Source: Synanceia verrucosa (Eukaryota > Chordata > Actinopteri > Perciformes > Synanceiidae). Taken from it: 64,000 bases of DNA. A program made the position numbers and the translations under genes. The stretch covers positions 25,297,488-25,361,487 of the forward strand of contig CM056554.1 of assembly GCA_029721515.1 (NCBI GenBank), given 5' to 3'. Shown one piece after another: positions 34,151 through 45,425 of this stretch (positions within the stretch are counted from its first letter, which is position 1; every line of letters begins with the position of its first letter). The notes under the pieces are model-generated. The model made no database searches. It had not been told where the DNA came from and was given only the letters and a program-made list of their open reading frames with translations.

Positions 34151-35615
34151 AGCTCTCATTAAATAGTGTCAACTCACTGCAGACCAGTCAACATCATGAA
34201 GATTCTGGTCTAAGAGACCAACTGTGATTGCTTGTCACCTGACATCATTGATGATATGAGCTGAAGAACTGATGGAGGTGATCAGTAAGAGAGTTTTGAA
34301 CGTAGAATTTTGAAATTCTGTGATTCTTTTTAAAATGAATCGTTTGACAACCCTACGATCAATATAACTGAGAAAGAGAGTCTTTTTCTCATAGACTACT
34401 ATACAACTATCTGTTCAGTCACTCGTTTTAGGACAGTGATCTGATGAGAGAAGATGTATTCAGTCAGTGAAGTCATGCTTCATGTGGTATATTTTCCTTC
34501 AGACTAGCTGAGTCATTTCCGGCTGTCGTGTCTCTCTGGTCACAAACAAACACCCACAGACTCATCTGCCAAGGCTATTCTCTGCCATAAACTCTAATAA
34601 CAGTTTCACTGACTGCAAGACTCACTGCAGTTTTCTTCAGAACACCACTCTGTTCAGTATAATCACGTTCAATAATGGAATAAAAAACACATTTTGTAAG
34701 CCTGTGGAGTTGAAGTATCCATTCAGTGACATCTGTCACTCTACTGACTCCCCAAACTACGTTCAGCAGTCAGTGCCATTTACCTCAAACTGAGAAAGAA
34801 AAGGAAAGATATCAGAATTAACAGCACCGGTGTTTCTGAGGCTGTATCCCTGTGATTAGACCTGACATATTACACATAAAACCATCCATTCATTAGCGCT
34901 CTTCCCTTTAATTGTGTGTGGATCCCTGTGGTAGCAGGTCCAACTTCCTCTACACCCCAGCTCTGCAGGACCATAAAAACATTCCCATGGACTCATCAAC
35001 CAAATATTTGCCTGTTCATTTATGACACCAAGCTGAAGAATCTCTCCTGGTTGCAGTGATTTCACACTTTTTGAAAAGCCTATTTTATTGAATGCTTTTT
35101 ACCATCACTGACTGCTGACTTGTCACTCCTCTCAACCGGCTGGTGGGTTGTATTTAATCATTTCAACGGTCACTGCAGACACACCTGACAGAGATCTGAC
35201 TCAGTGCATTGAGTTGAAACTGGTTTAGTTAAATTAATGGTAGATCAAATGCTGGTAGCCTTCAGGATACTATAGGGTTGAATCAACACTTCTCAGCATC
35301 ATGGTTTTCACAAAAGGAGCATTTTTTGCTCTGCTTTTGTATTGGACTCCAATTTAGCTATTTCAACCAAATAAACTGGACAATTAGTGTGTGCTTCATG
35401 TATTTAAGAAGCCATGTTGTTATGCAACTGTCATGTTATGTATTGTAAAAACACTAAATACCAACAGATTCAAATAGAAAAGTTCATTTAGGATCTGTGA
35501 ATTGCAACCTAGAACCAATTGGCCTCATTTTATCACGGCCACATGAAACATGAAATTGGAATGGAAAAAAATCTTGATGTTTAGTATTTTCTGTTTGTCT
35601 CCCTCTTGTGGTCAG
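34151..35615. other. Intron sequence, nothing recognised
   Basis: No exon, RNA gene or element end visible. Confidence 0.55.
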
Positions 35616-35661
35616 GTATCGTCGGTTCCAGCGCTCGAACAGTGTGACGGCCGCTGTACAG
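35616..35661 (+). CDS. dlgap1: dlgap1 46-nt micro-like exon
   Basis: Only 46 nt: one base finishing the previous codon, then YRRFQRSNSVTAAVQ. The motif RRF.RSNSVT.AVQ is a DLGAP hallmark, and AVQ plus the next exon's AD forms a third dynein-light-chain-like Q motif (TAAVQAD). The Arg-rich SNS context looks like a basophilic kinase site (inference). The acceptor is tggtcag and the donor a good gtaagc at 35662. It is too short for ordinary ORF searches and was placed by phase and homology. Confidence 0.95.
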
Positions 35662-35763
35662 GTAAGCTTCAAGTACTGCCATTATTCTTGTTCATTACCT
35701 GCTTAAGGTTCTTATGTTATTTTCTCAGTCTTTCCACTTGTAGTCATCAAAATAACTAGAAAA

Positions 35764-36285
35764 CAGGGTTCTTGCACCATTCATTTTAAAAGTCAAATTT
35801 AATAATTTTCAAGATCTTTTTAAGACCTCAACAAATTAACAATTTATTTGAGAAAAAAAATAGTCAATTTATTGTAGGACCTGACCAATATGGAGTTTTT
35901 GAGGCCAATGCCGATATCAGTATTTAGCAGGAAAAAAAAAATCTGACAACCGATTAATCTCTGATAATATTTTTTTATGATTTTTTTTTCAGCCCTTTAG
36001 CACTTACAACAATGATAGAAATTGAAGGCATTACGTCACTTTTTCTACAACTTTAATTTCACAACTTTCAAGAATAAAAACGTGAACTTTGTGAACAAAA
36101 TAATATGCAAAATTGCAGTAAATCTCTGAATACTGTGTTTACTGTGTTACTGTTAAATGCACCATTAAATGAAAATTTAATCCCTACAGCAAATTTATGG
36201 TGAATTTAAGACAATTTAATACCTTAATTACCTCGATTTTCATCTAAGACATTTTGAGACTTTTTAAGGAACTGTGTGAACCCTG
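35764..36285 (+). mobile_element. hAT-like MITE family 2, copy 1
   Basis: Begins CAGGGTTCTTGCACCATTCA and ends GAACTGTGTGAACCCTG, so the outer CAGGGTTC is inverted. A reversed copy lies at 46979-47491. Both hold an inner block with CCGATTAATCTCTGATAATA. No clear 8-bp duplication at the flanks, so the superfamily is a guess. Confidence 0.7.
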
Positions 36286-36629
36286 TAAATGAACTACATT
36301 TTGATCGAAATTCTGAACCAGTGTTCATTCACACACTGAGGAGGAGGGTGTTTCACTGAAGTCCCTGTTAGCACATAATCAGTGTTACATACGGTATTTC
36401 CAATTCTAGTGAAATTAATGATGGATATTTGTCTCAAAGAGCATCAAGCACCATGAACTGCTTTAATTGGTCTCTGAAAACATTTTGTTAGCATTTCGCA
36501 TAGCCCAGTACTTTTCCTTGGGTTTCCTATTGAGTGCACGCACAAAAATGAGAGAGGTATGTATCAACTCATTTGAGATCAGGGAAGAATATATTTGAGT
36601 ATGGAAACACAGTGCCACATTCCTTGAAC

Positions 36630-36785
36630 CCATCCCTCAGGGAGCAGTGGTGCCATGTAAGACGCCCGGGAAACAACAGGGTTCAGTGTCTGGCTCAGGG
36701 ACACTTAAGCAGCAGAAAGCAGGTGGGGGGATTGAACCAATGACCCTGGGGTCAGGGACGACAACTGAGCTTCAGCCCCTCCAGA
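36630..36785. repeat. Fish dispersed repeat fragment
   Basis: CTCAGGGAGCAGTGG, then GGCTCAGGGACACTTAAGCA and GGGGGGATTGAACCAATGAC resemble a common teleost repeat with an 'AATCGAACC'-type core. Short and without ends. Confidence 0.4.
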
Positions 36786-36812
36786 AGATGATTTATCAAA
36801 TCTGGTTTTATA

Positions 36813-37379
36813 GGGACACTATGTATTTTTTTAAGTATTTTATTACCTCAAATCAACATCTTCATTCATAAATATATGCTCATTGGTGTAAAATAACATA
36901 TGGCAACAATCTGACTTGTCCTCCTGGGTGAAGAATCAGTTATCTGTCTTTATATAGAGCGGGTCACTCATACGGAAGCTTCCATGTCTTTCTGGTCTAT
37001 CAAAAACTACAAACTGCAGAGAGGGACATAAAGCACTACCTGCTAGTACCCATAGGACAAAATGCATTTCTGTGTTTTGCGATTCATTTTTCACAGAGAA
37101 GCAAGGTGGAGACGCTGGTTTTACTTACCCGGCACTAAACTAAAAGCTGCACTGCACTTTTGGTCATAATACAAGACCATACTTATGCCGCATTGAATCC
37201 TCATCGTCAAAAAAGTGTAAAAGGGCCATAAAATGGCCGGAGCTCCGGGCCGGGGATCCGCGGTGATAGTGGCTGCCCCGGAATTGACCCATTCCACTTA
37301 CTGTAGTTCCAACCATGTTGCAATGTATGCAAAGTAAAATTTAACCACTAGATGGGAGAAAAAATGACATAGTGTCCGT
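36813..37379. mobile_element. TTAA-type MITE with GGGACACTATGT ends
   Basis: Left GGGACACTATGTATTTTT and right AAAAATGACATAGTGTCC are inverted. TTAA follows on the right (37380-37383), and TATA, perhaps mutated TTAA, precedes on the left. No coding sequence. Confidence 0.65.
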
Positions 37380-37381
37380 TT

Positions 37382-37558
37382 AAGATGAGATTAGTTAAAA
37401 TTTAACTTCTTAAAGAACCAAAATATGTGAAATATACGAAAGCAGAAAATAAGCAGAAAATGTTGTTTTTAAGATGAGATTACTTAAAATGTAACTTTTT
37501 AAAAACCCTAAGTATGTGTATTATACTAAATACAAGCAGGAAATAATCAGAAAATGTT
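37382..37558. repeat. Tandem duplication, ~88-bp unit
   Basis: AAGATGAGATTAGTTAAAAT...CAGAAAATGTTGTTT is repeated with changes as AAGATGAGATTACTTAAAAT...CAGAAAATGTTTG. Intron, 470 bp before exon 38029. Confidence 0.75.
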
Positions 37559-38028
37559 TGCAGGTGTTTTTTGTGTGACTCTTGAATCAAGCAACTTGAG
37601 TTTGGAACTGAATCTTATAACAAGATTTATTTGATGAGACTTTAGGGGAGAGATTAAATATATACTATTTTAACAGTCATTTTAAGATTTCCTGCCTATT
37701 TGAGACAAAAAAAAGATAGGGCGCTGCTTGATTTAAGACTATAGTGTAAAGTTGAAATAACTCTTAATACAAGATAAATTATCTAACATGTCTAAATCTA
37801 TTTTTTTTTTTCATCTTGAACCTCTCTTTTAACAATGGAAGAAAAAAAACAGTGTTTTCTCTACAGAGATCCAAAGAGAAGGTCGGGTAACAATTGCACA
37901 TGCACATACAGTATATCAGAGTATCATCTGCATAAAGTAAAAATTAGGACCTTGAACAGAGCTCTGAGGTACAAGTTGTGATTATTATAACACCAGCTGA
38001 AACATAATTTCTTTATTATTCCATCCAG

Positions 38029-38310
38029 GCAGATCTGGACATGCCGGACCTGCTGGACACCCCCTTGGACTCCCCGGACACTGACATGGAAGTCCTGTCA
38101 TCTGGCGCCCTCTCTCGACAATACTCCCGCGATGCTGCCACCTCTACAGTCAGCATCCAGGGCTCAGGGAACCACTACCACGCCTGTGCCTCCGATGACT
38201 ACGATGATGTGGGCTTTGACCCCTCCATCCTCCCCCCTCCTGATCCCTGGATAGACAGCGTCACGGATGACTCACTAGATGTCAACTTCAACAGCTCTGC
38301 TATACTGGAG
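38029..38310 (+). CDS. dlgap1: dlgap1 exon with Ser-rich linker
   Basis: 94 codons in phase 0-0: an acidic start ADLDMPDLLDTPLDSPDTD, then LSRQYSRDAATSTVSIQGSG, then NHYHACASDDYDD, and DPSILPPPDPWIDSVTDD near the end. The DPSILPPPDPW segment is a strong DLGAP1 signature just before the GH1 domain. The acceptor is ccatccag and the donor a consensus gtaagt at 38311. The last dozen codons (DVNFNSSAILE) have no counterpart that I recall in mammalian DLGAP1 and may be fish-specific or an alternative 3' end. Confidence 0.95.
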
Positions 38311-40223
38311 GTAAGTGGGAACGTATTCAGTGGTGAGCCATGGAAAACAGGTAAAACAATGTGTGTCAGATACAAAAGAATAACGGGGCATCGCTCGCAC
38401 CTTGGGCAGATCAGATAGATGTCTGATTTAAAAAAAAAAAAACGGTGGGAAATGCATCCAAGAAGGAAGTAAAGGCAACGGGCATTTAACACATCTTAAA
38501 TTGAGGCCTGTTAGCTGTGCATTGTTTTATTATATTTTACTGCTGTATCTTTTTCTCTGCCAACTGTGCTCATGACTTATATATTCATTTTTATTTCAAT
38601 TCACAATGTGACAGACTGTGACAAGAATGTACACACACAAAATACGGATGTATATTTTATCTTTTATATATTTTTATTGGGTGAAGTTCTTATTCATCTT
38701 GTGCAAAAACAATTTCAGACGCAGTTGTTGTCATTGACATTTTTTTTATCATTTCAACAATGTTCATAGCAGTGTAAAATCTGAAAATATGAACACTTAC
38801 TGTATCTTCCAAAAAATTCCAAATTAAGCCAGGGATGATCGAGGGCAAAAGTCAGTGTGATTTAAATTACGGAGTACATAAGATATGAAACAGAAAATAA
38901 ATATATAAAATAAACAATATAGTACTAGAGATGAACAGTGCAGAACCATTTGTGCAATCATGAGTCAGTAAGGAAGCGGCATAGTGAAGCGTACTGTAGC
39001 GTACAATACTACAAATGCAGAGTTACATATATTATGTGACAGAGTGATATTATATACACCAAGGTACACTCTGTTTCTGAAATACTTTGCTGTCATGGAA
39101 ATGGATGATCCTTCCTCTGTAATTTGGTGGTTGAGGGAACAGTGTGAATGAATGAGAGTCTGGGCAAACATGAGGCAACGGCTGGTGGAAATTAGTAAAA
39201 ATTACAATTTTGAATCCAAGCCTGCAACCTGGAAGCTTCAGAATTAAAGTTTTAATGGGTTTCAGTGGAGACATTTTTTTGTCCTGAAGGGACAGGAAAG
39301 TGGATTTTTGCTACATAGTTGATCAGAGATGTACATATTACAGGAGCTGAGGTTGATCTTCCAAAATAAAAAATGAAAAACTCACACATCACAGACCAAC
39401 ACATACGTTGGTTTTTCCTTATTATTGTATTTCTTTCTGCAACATTACCAGTATTCTTCAAGCAAAATCCACCAAATTTCCACTTGTTTATTAACAATAT
39501 GCAATATATTTCCATCTGCACTGTGTACAACAATTCGTGTTAATGTTCACTGTTTGTAATAACCTTTTTTATTTTATTCCACTGCACCCACTAATCAATC
39601 ATACCAAACAGACACAATGTGTGATAAAACTCCTGTTAAGAGTGAGCTGCAGCTCTCTCTTAATCTACATGTGCAATACTTTTATTTATTAATGTGCAAT
39701 ATCACTGCTCTGCCCTTCGCAACGTGTGAAATACTTTTGTATCTAATGACACCATTTGGTTCATTGTGTGTTGTTTATATGCTGACTTGGTTTTTCTGTT
39801 GCTTATTTAGACATTTATTCATTATTCACTTCTCTCTATTAGTTATGTACATGTTTTTAAGGATCCCTTTGTTACCCGTACTTTGATATTTTTTTCTGTT
39901 TTAATTAATAATATAATTTAATATAATAATTATATTTTAGCAATAAATATATCATTTTGATTAAAGAGCTTGCACATACTGATGGACTAACTATTACAGA
40001 AACATATAGTAATACTTTGGTAATCAGCAGTACTGTTAATTTAGGGCAGCAGTAGCAAACACCTGACACTGGGTGGAGGAATGATAAAACACTGGACATT
40101 TCTGTATTCATGTGACAAATAAAGGATTTTATTTTATCTTCAGTTCACATTATAGTGAGTATAGAAATTACTTCGGCAGGGGCGTCTCTACAGTTAATGA
40201 AGGTGTGGATGTTTGCTTGGCAG
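38311..40223. other. Intron, nothing recognised
   Basis: AT-rich. No conserved reading frame or transposon end. Confidence 0.55.
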
Positions 40224-40356
40224 GTGGTGCAGCGCTCAGTGTGTCACAGGGATGGACGCTGGTTTCTGAAGCTGCTGCAGGCTGAGACCGACCGCATGGA
40301 GGGCTGGTGTCGACAGATGGAGCATGACCAGCGGGAGAACGACCTGCCCGAAGATA
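40224..40356 (+). CDS. dlgap1: dlgap1 exon, start of GH1 domain
   Basis: The exon encodes VVQRSVCHRDGRWFLKLLQ followed by AETDRMEGWCRQMEHDQREN and DLPED, the first helix region of the GKAP-homology 1 (GH1) domain, a small helical bundle near the C-terminus of every DLGAP. The acceptor is ttggcag at 40222-40223; the donor is gtatgt at 40357. One base (A) carries over and with the next exon's TC gives isoleucine, making the conserved LPEDILGK reading. No break or odd residue is seen. Confidence 0.96.
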
Positions 40357-41382
40357 GTATGTCTGTGTGCATCGTTCGTCATGTCGACACTCCATCTATA
40401 CCTGTTACTGCGAAGGAAAGACATCATTTCATTTACTCTAAGATCTATTGTTTGTATATTCTGGTATTAAAAGTCAAATACAGTAGTATAAAAAGTGATC
40501 ACAATAAGCAGTGGTTCCCAACCTGACCTATGAAGGCATGTTTCCTCACAGGGTTCCCTTAAGTCTGCACTTAAATTCAAATGTTACTTAACGACATACA
40601 GTTTGTCAGGAGATTAAGAAAAATAGAAATATGAACATATATTTCATCTTTTTCTGATTTCCTGTTCCAATGGGAACAACCAAGCTTTAAATGAGTTTTC
40701 TGAAATGCCATCACAAACTTCAGCTTCGGGGAGTTTTTATGCCTATTGGATGTACCTCAAAAGGTTCATTGGCAGTTTCATTGGAAAATCTTTTAATACT
40801 TCTGTTGACTTTGAGTCAATTTTACCCTTTCTATGTAAAAAAAAATATGATTATCTTTGATTTCATCTAAAAGTGATATGGATGGCCCCATTCCATACCC
40901 ATTGCAAATATGATTAATTATCACAATGTCCACTGTGTAGAAGGTTTTCAATTGACCCATCATGTGAAATAGGGCAATAAGTCACTATTATGAGTTCCAG
41001 CAGATGAACACACACACACATCTGCAGAGATACTAAACAACCTTTCAGACTATCCCTACGTGAGGTCAGAGGTTCCAGAGCAGGGCTTTTCAAAGTGTGG
41101 GATAGTGAGCCTTCCTAAGAGAACTCAAAAGCAGCTGCTCTTACTTTTACTGGAGGTACTAAAAATTGATCCATTTAGCCCCTCTCATGTACAACGGTTA
41201 GCTAAGTAGATGTTTACACTGACAATGGTTTTGCATACACACGTGTACAGACAAAAATTAAAAGAGATATTACAAAATTGAGTAATAATTTATACTTCAT
41301 GCCTTATAAAACTGTCAAAATTGGTGTCTCAGGAACACATGGATGTGCTGTAGATTTCTAAACCCCGTTTCTGTGCTTGCAG

Positions 41383-41474
41383 TCCTTGGGAAGATGAGGA
41401 GTGCTGTAGGAAGTGCTCAGCTTCTGATGTCCCAGAAATTCCAGCAGTTCAGGGAGCTGTGTGAGGAGAATCTG
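41383..41474 (+). CDS. dlgap1: dlgap1 exon, middle of GH1 domain
   Basis: The exon reads LGKMRSAVGSAQLLMSQKF and QQFRELCEENL, the central helices of GH1. The acceptor is gcttgcag; it enters with two bases and ends in phase 0. The donor is a consensus gtgagt at 41475. Just ten bases into the intron a solo LTR begins (41485), so the native donor context is kept but everything beyond position +10 is transposon sequence. Confidence 0.96.
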
Positions 41475-41484
41475 GTGAGTCTGC

Positions 41485-42352
41485 TGACAAGGATCCATGA
41501 CCAGGAACCCAGATGCACGACTCTCAGACAGTATTACAGTTCTCACAACAGTCTTTATTAGAATAGACAGGGCAATCAAGCACGGTATTCCAGCGGGGAG
41601 GTGGAGCACGGCCACGCGCCACCTGGCAGGTGGAGGCGCGCGTCCGGGGAATCCCTACTCTTTCTACTCTCGATTATAAATTGGGGGGAAAAAACAAAAC
41701 CCACTCTCAAAGCCAAGAGGGAAAACAGCGTTACCTGCAAAAGAAAAGGGGAACGCTAGCTAGGTAAGGCTATGAAAAGTTAATGCATAAAGCACACTAA
41801 CCGGCAAAATGGAGGGAAACTAACAAAGAGCACTACAAAGGGAAGGGAGGAAGACTAGGATAAGGGAAACTATAGAAAATAAACGGGACACCTACAACTC
41901 TACACAAGAGGAGGGAATTATCACAAACAGGGAGAAAACTTAATAAATAAACACACACAAAAAAAAAACACAAGGATCTACTCCGAGGAGAATTCTTCTT
42001 GTGGGCTAAGGAGCATGGGGCTTATAACAGACAAAAACTAAAGTTAGAGCTAGGATCTACTCCTAAGAGGATTCTTCTAGTGAAAACAAAAACAGGCTAT
42101 CAAAACTACAAACAAAATTACCACTGGAGGCACGAGGAAGCTGGAAAACGTGGGAGGCAAACGAGGGAGCGATGAACACACGGACACAGGGAACACGACG
42201 ATCACGCAACGAGACAAGGGAAGACAGGACTATTTATACATGAGGTGATGGGGAACAGGTGGAGACAATTAGGGCGGGGTCAGACAATCACAAAACGCGG
42301 GAAACAGGAGGAAGGGGAAGTGTGAATTCAAACAGACAGACGGATCATGACA
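41485..42352 (-). mobile_element. Solo LTR in dlgap1 intron
   Basis: 868 bp that begin TGACAAGGATCC and end GATCATGACA (TG...CA), flanked by the exact 5-bp duplication TCTGC (41480-41484, 42353-42357). Read on the minus strand it starts TGTCATGATCC, has a TATA box TATAAATA (42238-42231) and AATAAA (41559-41554). A roughly 45-bp internal repeat around GGATCTACTCC occurs twice (near 41973 and 42052). No internal retroviral genes. The superfamily is unknown; 5-bp duplications suit Gypsy, Copia or BEL. Confidence 0.88.
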
Positions 42353-42542
42353 TCTGCAGCACACTTTAAATGCTCTAACCTATCCAAATGTATGTTGGTG
42401 AAGCTTCACAGTCATTCCAGTCAAAGTAAATACAAAAAAAAATAAAGTCCAATTGAAGGCCAGTTGACTCTCTTTTTTGCTATTGGATTTATTTAAATGT
42501 ATTGACGCAGACTGAGAGGCATATGAACAAACTTCACCACCA

Positions 42543-42888
42543 TCCATCCATCCATCCATTATCTACCGCTTATCCTCATAGGGTCGAGGGGGGGCTGGAG
42601 CCTATCCCAGCTGTCTTAGGGCGGAAGGCAGGGTACAACCTGGACAAGTCGCCACCTCATCGCAGGGCACATAGAGACAAACAACCACTCACACTCACAT
42701 TCACACCTACGGTCAATTTAAATTAGCCAATTAACCTAATCCCCATGCATGTTTTTGTACCCGGAGAGAACCCACGCAGACACGGGGAGAACATGCAAAC
42801 TCCACACAGAAAGGTGCCGGGCCCGGGATTCAAACCCGGTTCTTGCTGTGAGGCGACAGTGTTAACCACTACACCACCGTGCCACCCT
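42543..42888 (-). mobile_element. tRNA-like SINE, copy 4
   Basis: Full-length minus-strand copy from (CCAT)n to CCACCGTGCCACCC, flanked by the 12-bp duplication ACTTCACCACCA (42531-42542, 42889-42900). Box-like TTCAAACCCGG and GTTAACCACTACACCA are visible. With the solo LTR it makes up three quarters of this intron. Confidence 0.88.
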
Positions 42889-43069
42889 ACTTCACCACCA
42901 CAGATATTTAAATTAAAATATTTATTACTCTTAAATAATTGTCAAGACACATTTTGACTCCACAGAGGAACTTGACAATTACCTCTAATTTCAAATTATT
43001 TTGATTAATATTCCTCCTCCTTGGCCATGGCTGATGCTAATGCTTCTTCCTCCATCTGTCATGTTGTAG

Positions 43070-43222
43070 AACCCCAACGCCCACCCTCGTCCTGTGGCCT
43101 CAGACCTGGCTGGTTTTTGGGATATGCTTCAGCTGTCAATCGAGAACATCAGCCTCAAGTTTGACGAGCTTCACCAGCTCAGAGCCAACAGCTGGAGACC
43201 CCTGGATCCCCCTGACAGAAAG
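43070..43222 (+). CDS. dlgap1: dlgap1 exon, end of GH1 domain
   Basis: 51 codons in phase 0-0: NPNAHPRPVASDLAGFWDML, QLSIENISLKFDELHQLRAN and SWRPLDPPDRK. The FWDMLQLSIENIS.KFDELHQL wording fits DLGAP1 better than DLGAP2-4 as I remember them. The acceptor is tgttgtag and the donor gtatgc at 43223. The intron that follows is 6.4 kb. This exon completes the GH1 helical bundle. Confidence 0.96.
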
Positions 43223-43560
43223 GTATGCACACATGAACCTCTAGCATGCTGGCTCTGAATCTGAACCGAAGCTTTAATGTTGTTTCACTTGATGACAGTC
43301 ATCACTGGTCAGTCGGTTTCAGATTCAAGAAGAAAAGCAAAGCAAAGGTGACAATTTTGCCTATTGATTATGAGTTTTGTTGAGCTACTGGAACATCATG
43401 TAGGCCCCTTACCACTGTGAGATATCTACAGCCCCTTCCAGACATACATTCTCATTCTCTGATGTGATGCCATTTTAAAGGTTATATAAAAGAGATTTTG
43501 GACATTAATATTCCAACTTTATAAAGACGTAGTGGAGTAATCGACTGGAGTGGAGAATGA

Positions 43561-44560
43561 AGTGTGTTTTTCTTCATTGGTTTGGCTCATTTCTTGAAAC
43601 AGAAATTACATTCTCAAAACTCTAAGATAATTTAACAAAACAGTGTCTCAGTGTCAATGTCTCCCAAGACTGTTCACTCATCCTTCAAAACTGAACTCCT
43701 CTCCCATCCTTTTCCTTTCCCCTTTCCCAAAATATAGAGATCCTCCTCAACTGCTTTGGTTCATTTCTTGAAACACTCTTGGTGCTTTTGCCAAAATAAC
43801 CTGCATGGTTCATTACAACACCATGGTTCAACTGCAAAAGTTCATATCTCTCTCAAAACAGTTCACTCGTGTCAAAACTAAATTCCTTTCTCATATAAAT
43901 AGTCGATGCCTCCAAAATGCATTGTCCCAAAATGTTTTGATGTTTTCTCACTATGGCAGAGGACCATTGAAATATCCCATCAGTCAACCACCAGTCTGAG
44001 CCCAGTCTTCCATTAACAATGGTTACTGTAGCCAGGTAACTAAACAAACTGTTTGACTGACTGATTGGTCATCTGACATGTGAGAACTCCTTTATTTCTG
44101 ACATGTGAGAACTCCTTTATTAAACTTCTAGTTTCATCTGACTGTCAGTTACTATAATCAATTTATTCATGGTGTTATGTTCTTAACTAGTTTTGACAGT
44201 TGAACAGACTATTGTTCAGGTGATAACTGATACAATGAAATTATGCTGACATGTTTTGGAGAGAAAAACCATTAGACTGAAGGCTAACTGTAGGCTAATT
44301 GTTCTAATTGTGCTAACTATAGGCTAACTATAGGTTAATTGTACTAATTGTAGGTTAACTGTGCTAACTGTAAACTACCTTAACTTAATAATTTACAAAG
44401 ATGTGCTGAGACATTGAGACACGTACTAAGACATTTGCAATTTGATAAAATTAATGAGAAATTCCATTCTATTGTGAACAGTCTCCAAGTGGTTTGGAGG
44501 TTTGTCTGTGTTATTTTGAGAATGTGATTTCTGTTTCAAGAAATGAACGAAATCAATGGA
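43561..44560. repeat. Inverted and tandem repeats in the long intron
   Basis: GGCTCATTTCTTGAAACAGA and AATTACATTCTCAAAA (43584-43620) recur reversed at about 44510-44553. At 44073-44122 a 25-bp unit (CTGACATGTGAGAACTCCTT...) is exactly doubled apart from its last base. At 44280-44372 the words GGCTAACTGTAGGCTAATT repeat loosely. It could be one decayed fold-back element of about 1 kb. Confidence 0.5.
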
Positions 44561-44880
44561 GATAAACTGTAACAAAGAGACTGAAGCCCCATGCAGTAAT
44601 GCTTCCCACATGGACATGAGCTGACACAGAATTGTGACAAGGAAACGTTTGGATCTTTTTGCTCAAGATCCCAACAAACCAACATTCTCCCAAACTGTAG
44701 AGGGCAGTTTATCTAAAACTCATGTTAACATGGTTTCAGCATGGTGTGCGTCTAGAAGCTCGCAAATCCTGCATGTGTGCATCAGGCACAAATCGAGTAC
44801 AGTAAAAGTTAGATGGCAGAGTGAACATGAGAACATATTTTACTCGATGTTTTAGTTGACTAGCATTAGCAAGGTGGCTA

Positions 44881-45425
44881 GCAGTGATGTGCTAGTTCCC
44901 GAAAACTAGTTGCTGTTACTAGTTACTTCAGTCAAAAATTAACTTTAACTTTATTATTTTTTTTTTTTTTTTCAATTACTTACACCAAAAATGTGTTACC
45001 GTTAAAAGTAACTTTTTAGTTCCTCTTTAGGACCCTGAGGAGTGACAGTTTCCCTCATGGTGTGTTCACGGAAGTCAGAACTTGGAGCTCAGATCATGGT
45101 AACTTCAAAGTTCAGTGTTCCCAGCTCTTCCAGCCTTACAGACGTACAACAAAACATGTAGCCACTGTTTACGTCAGAAGCAGATGGCATGAATTACATG
45201 TTTGGTTGGTGAGATTAAATTAAATTTTTAAATTCTGACTTGGAGCTGGGAAATTCTGACATTCATATACAACTTGAATGCACCATGAGTCAAACCTCAA
45301 ACCATATCGTAACGGTAACTATGTTTATTTATTTAAAAAGTAATGCATAAGAATATTAGTTACTGTCAAAAAGTAACAGTGTTAGTAACGTGTTACTGGT
45401 GAAGCGTTACTGCCCAGTACTGGTG
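44881..45425. mobile_element. Possible MITE with GTTACTAG/TAGTAACG ends
   Basis: The left side has GTTGCTGTTACTAGTTAC and GTTAAAAGTAACTTTTTAG; the right side has GTTAGTAACGTGTTACTGG then AGCGTTACTGCCCAGTACTG. The latter is a familiar fish transposon terminus. Ends uncertain. Confidence 0.5.
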
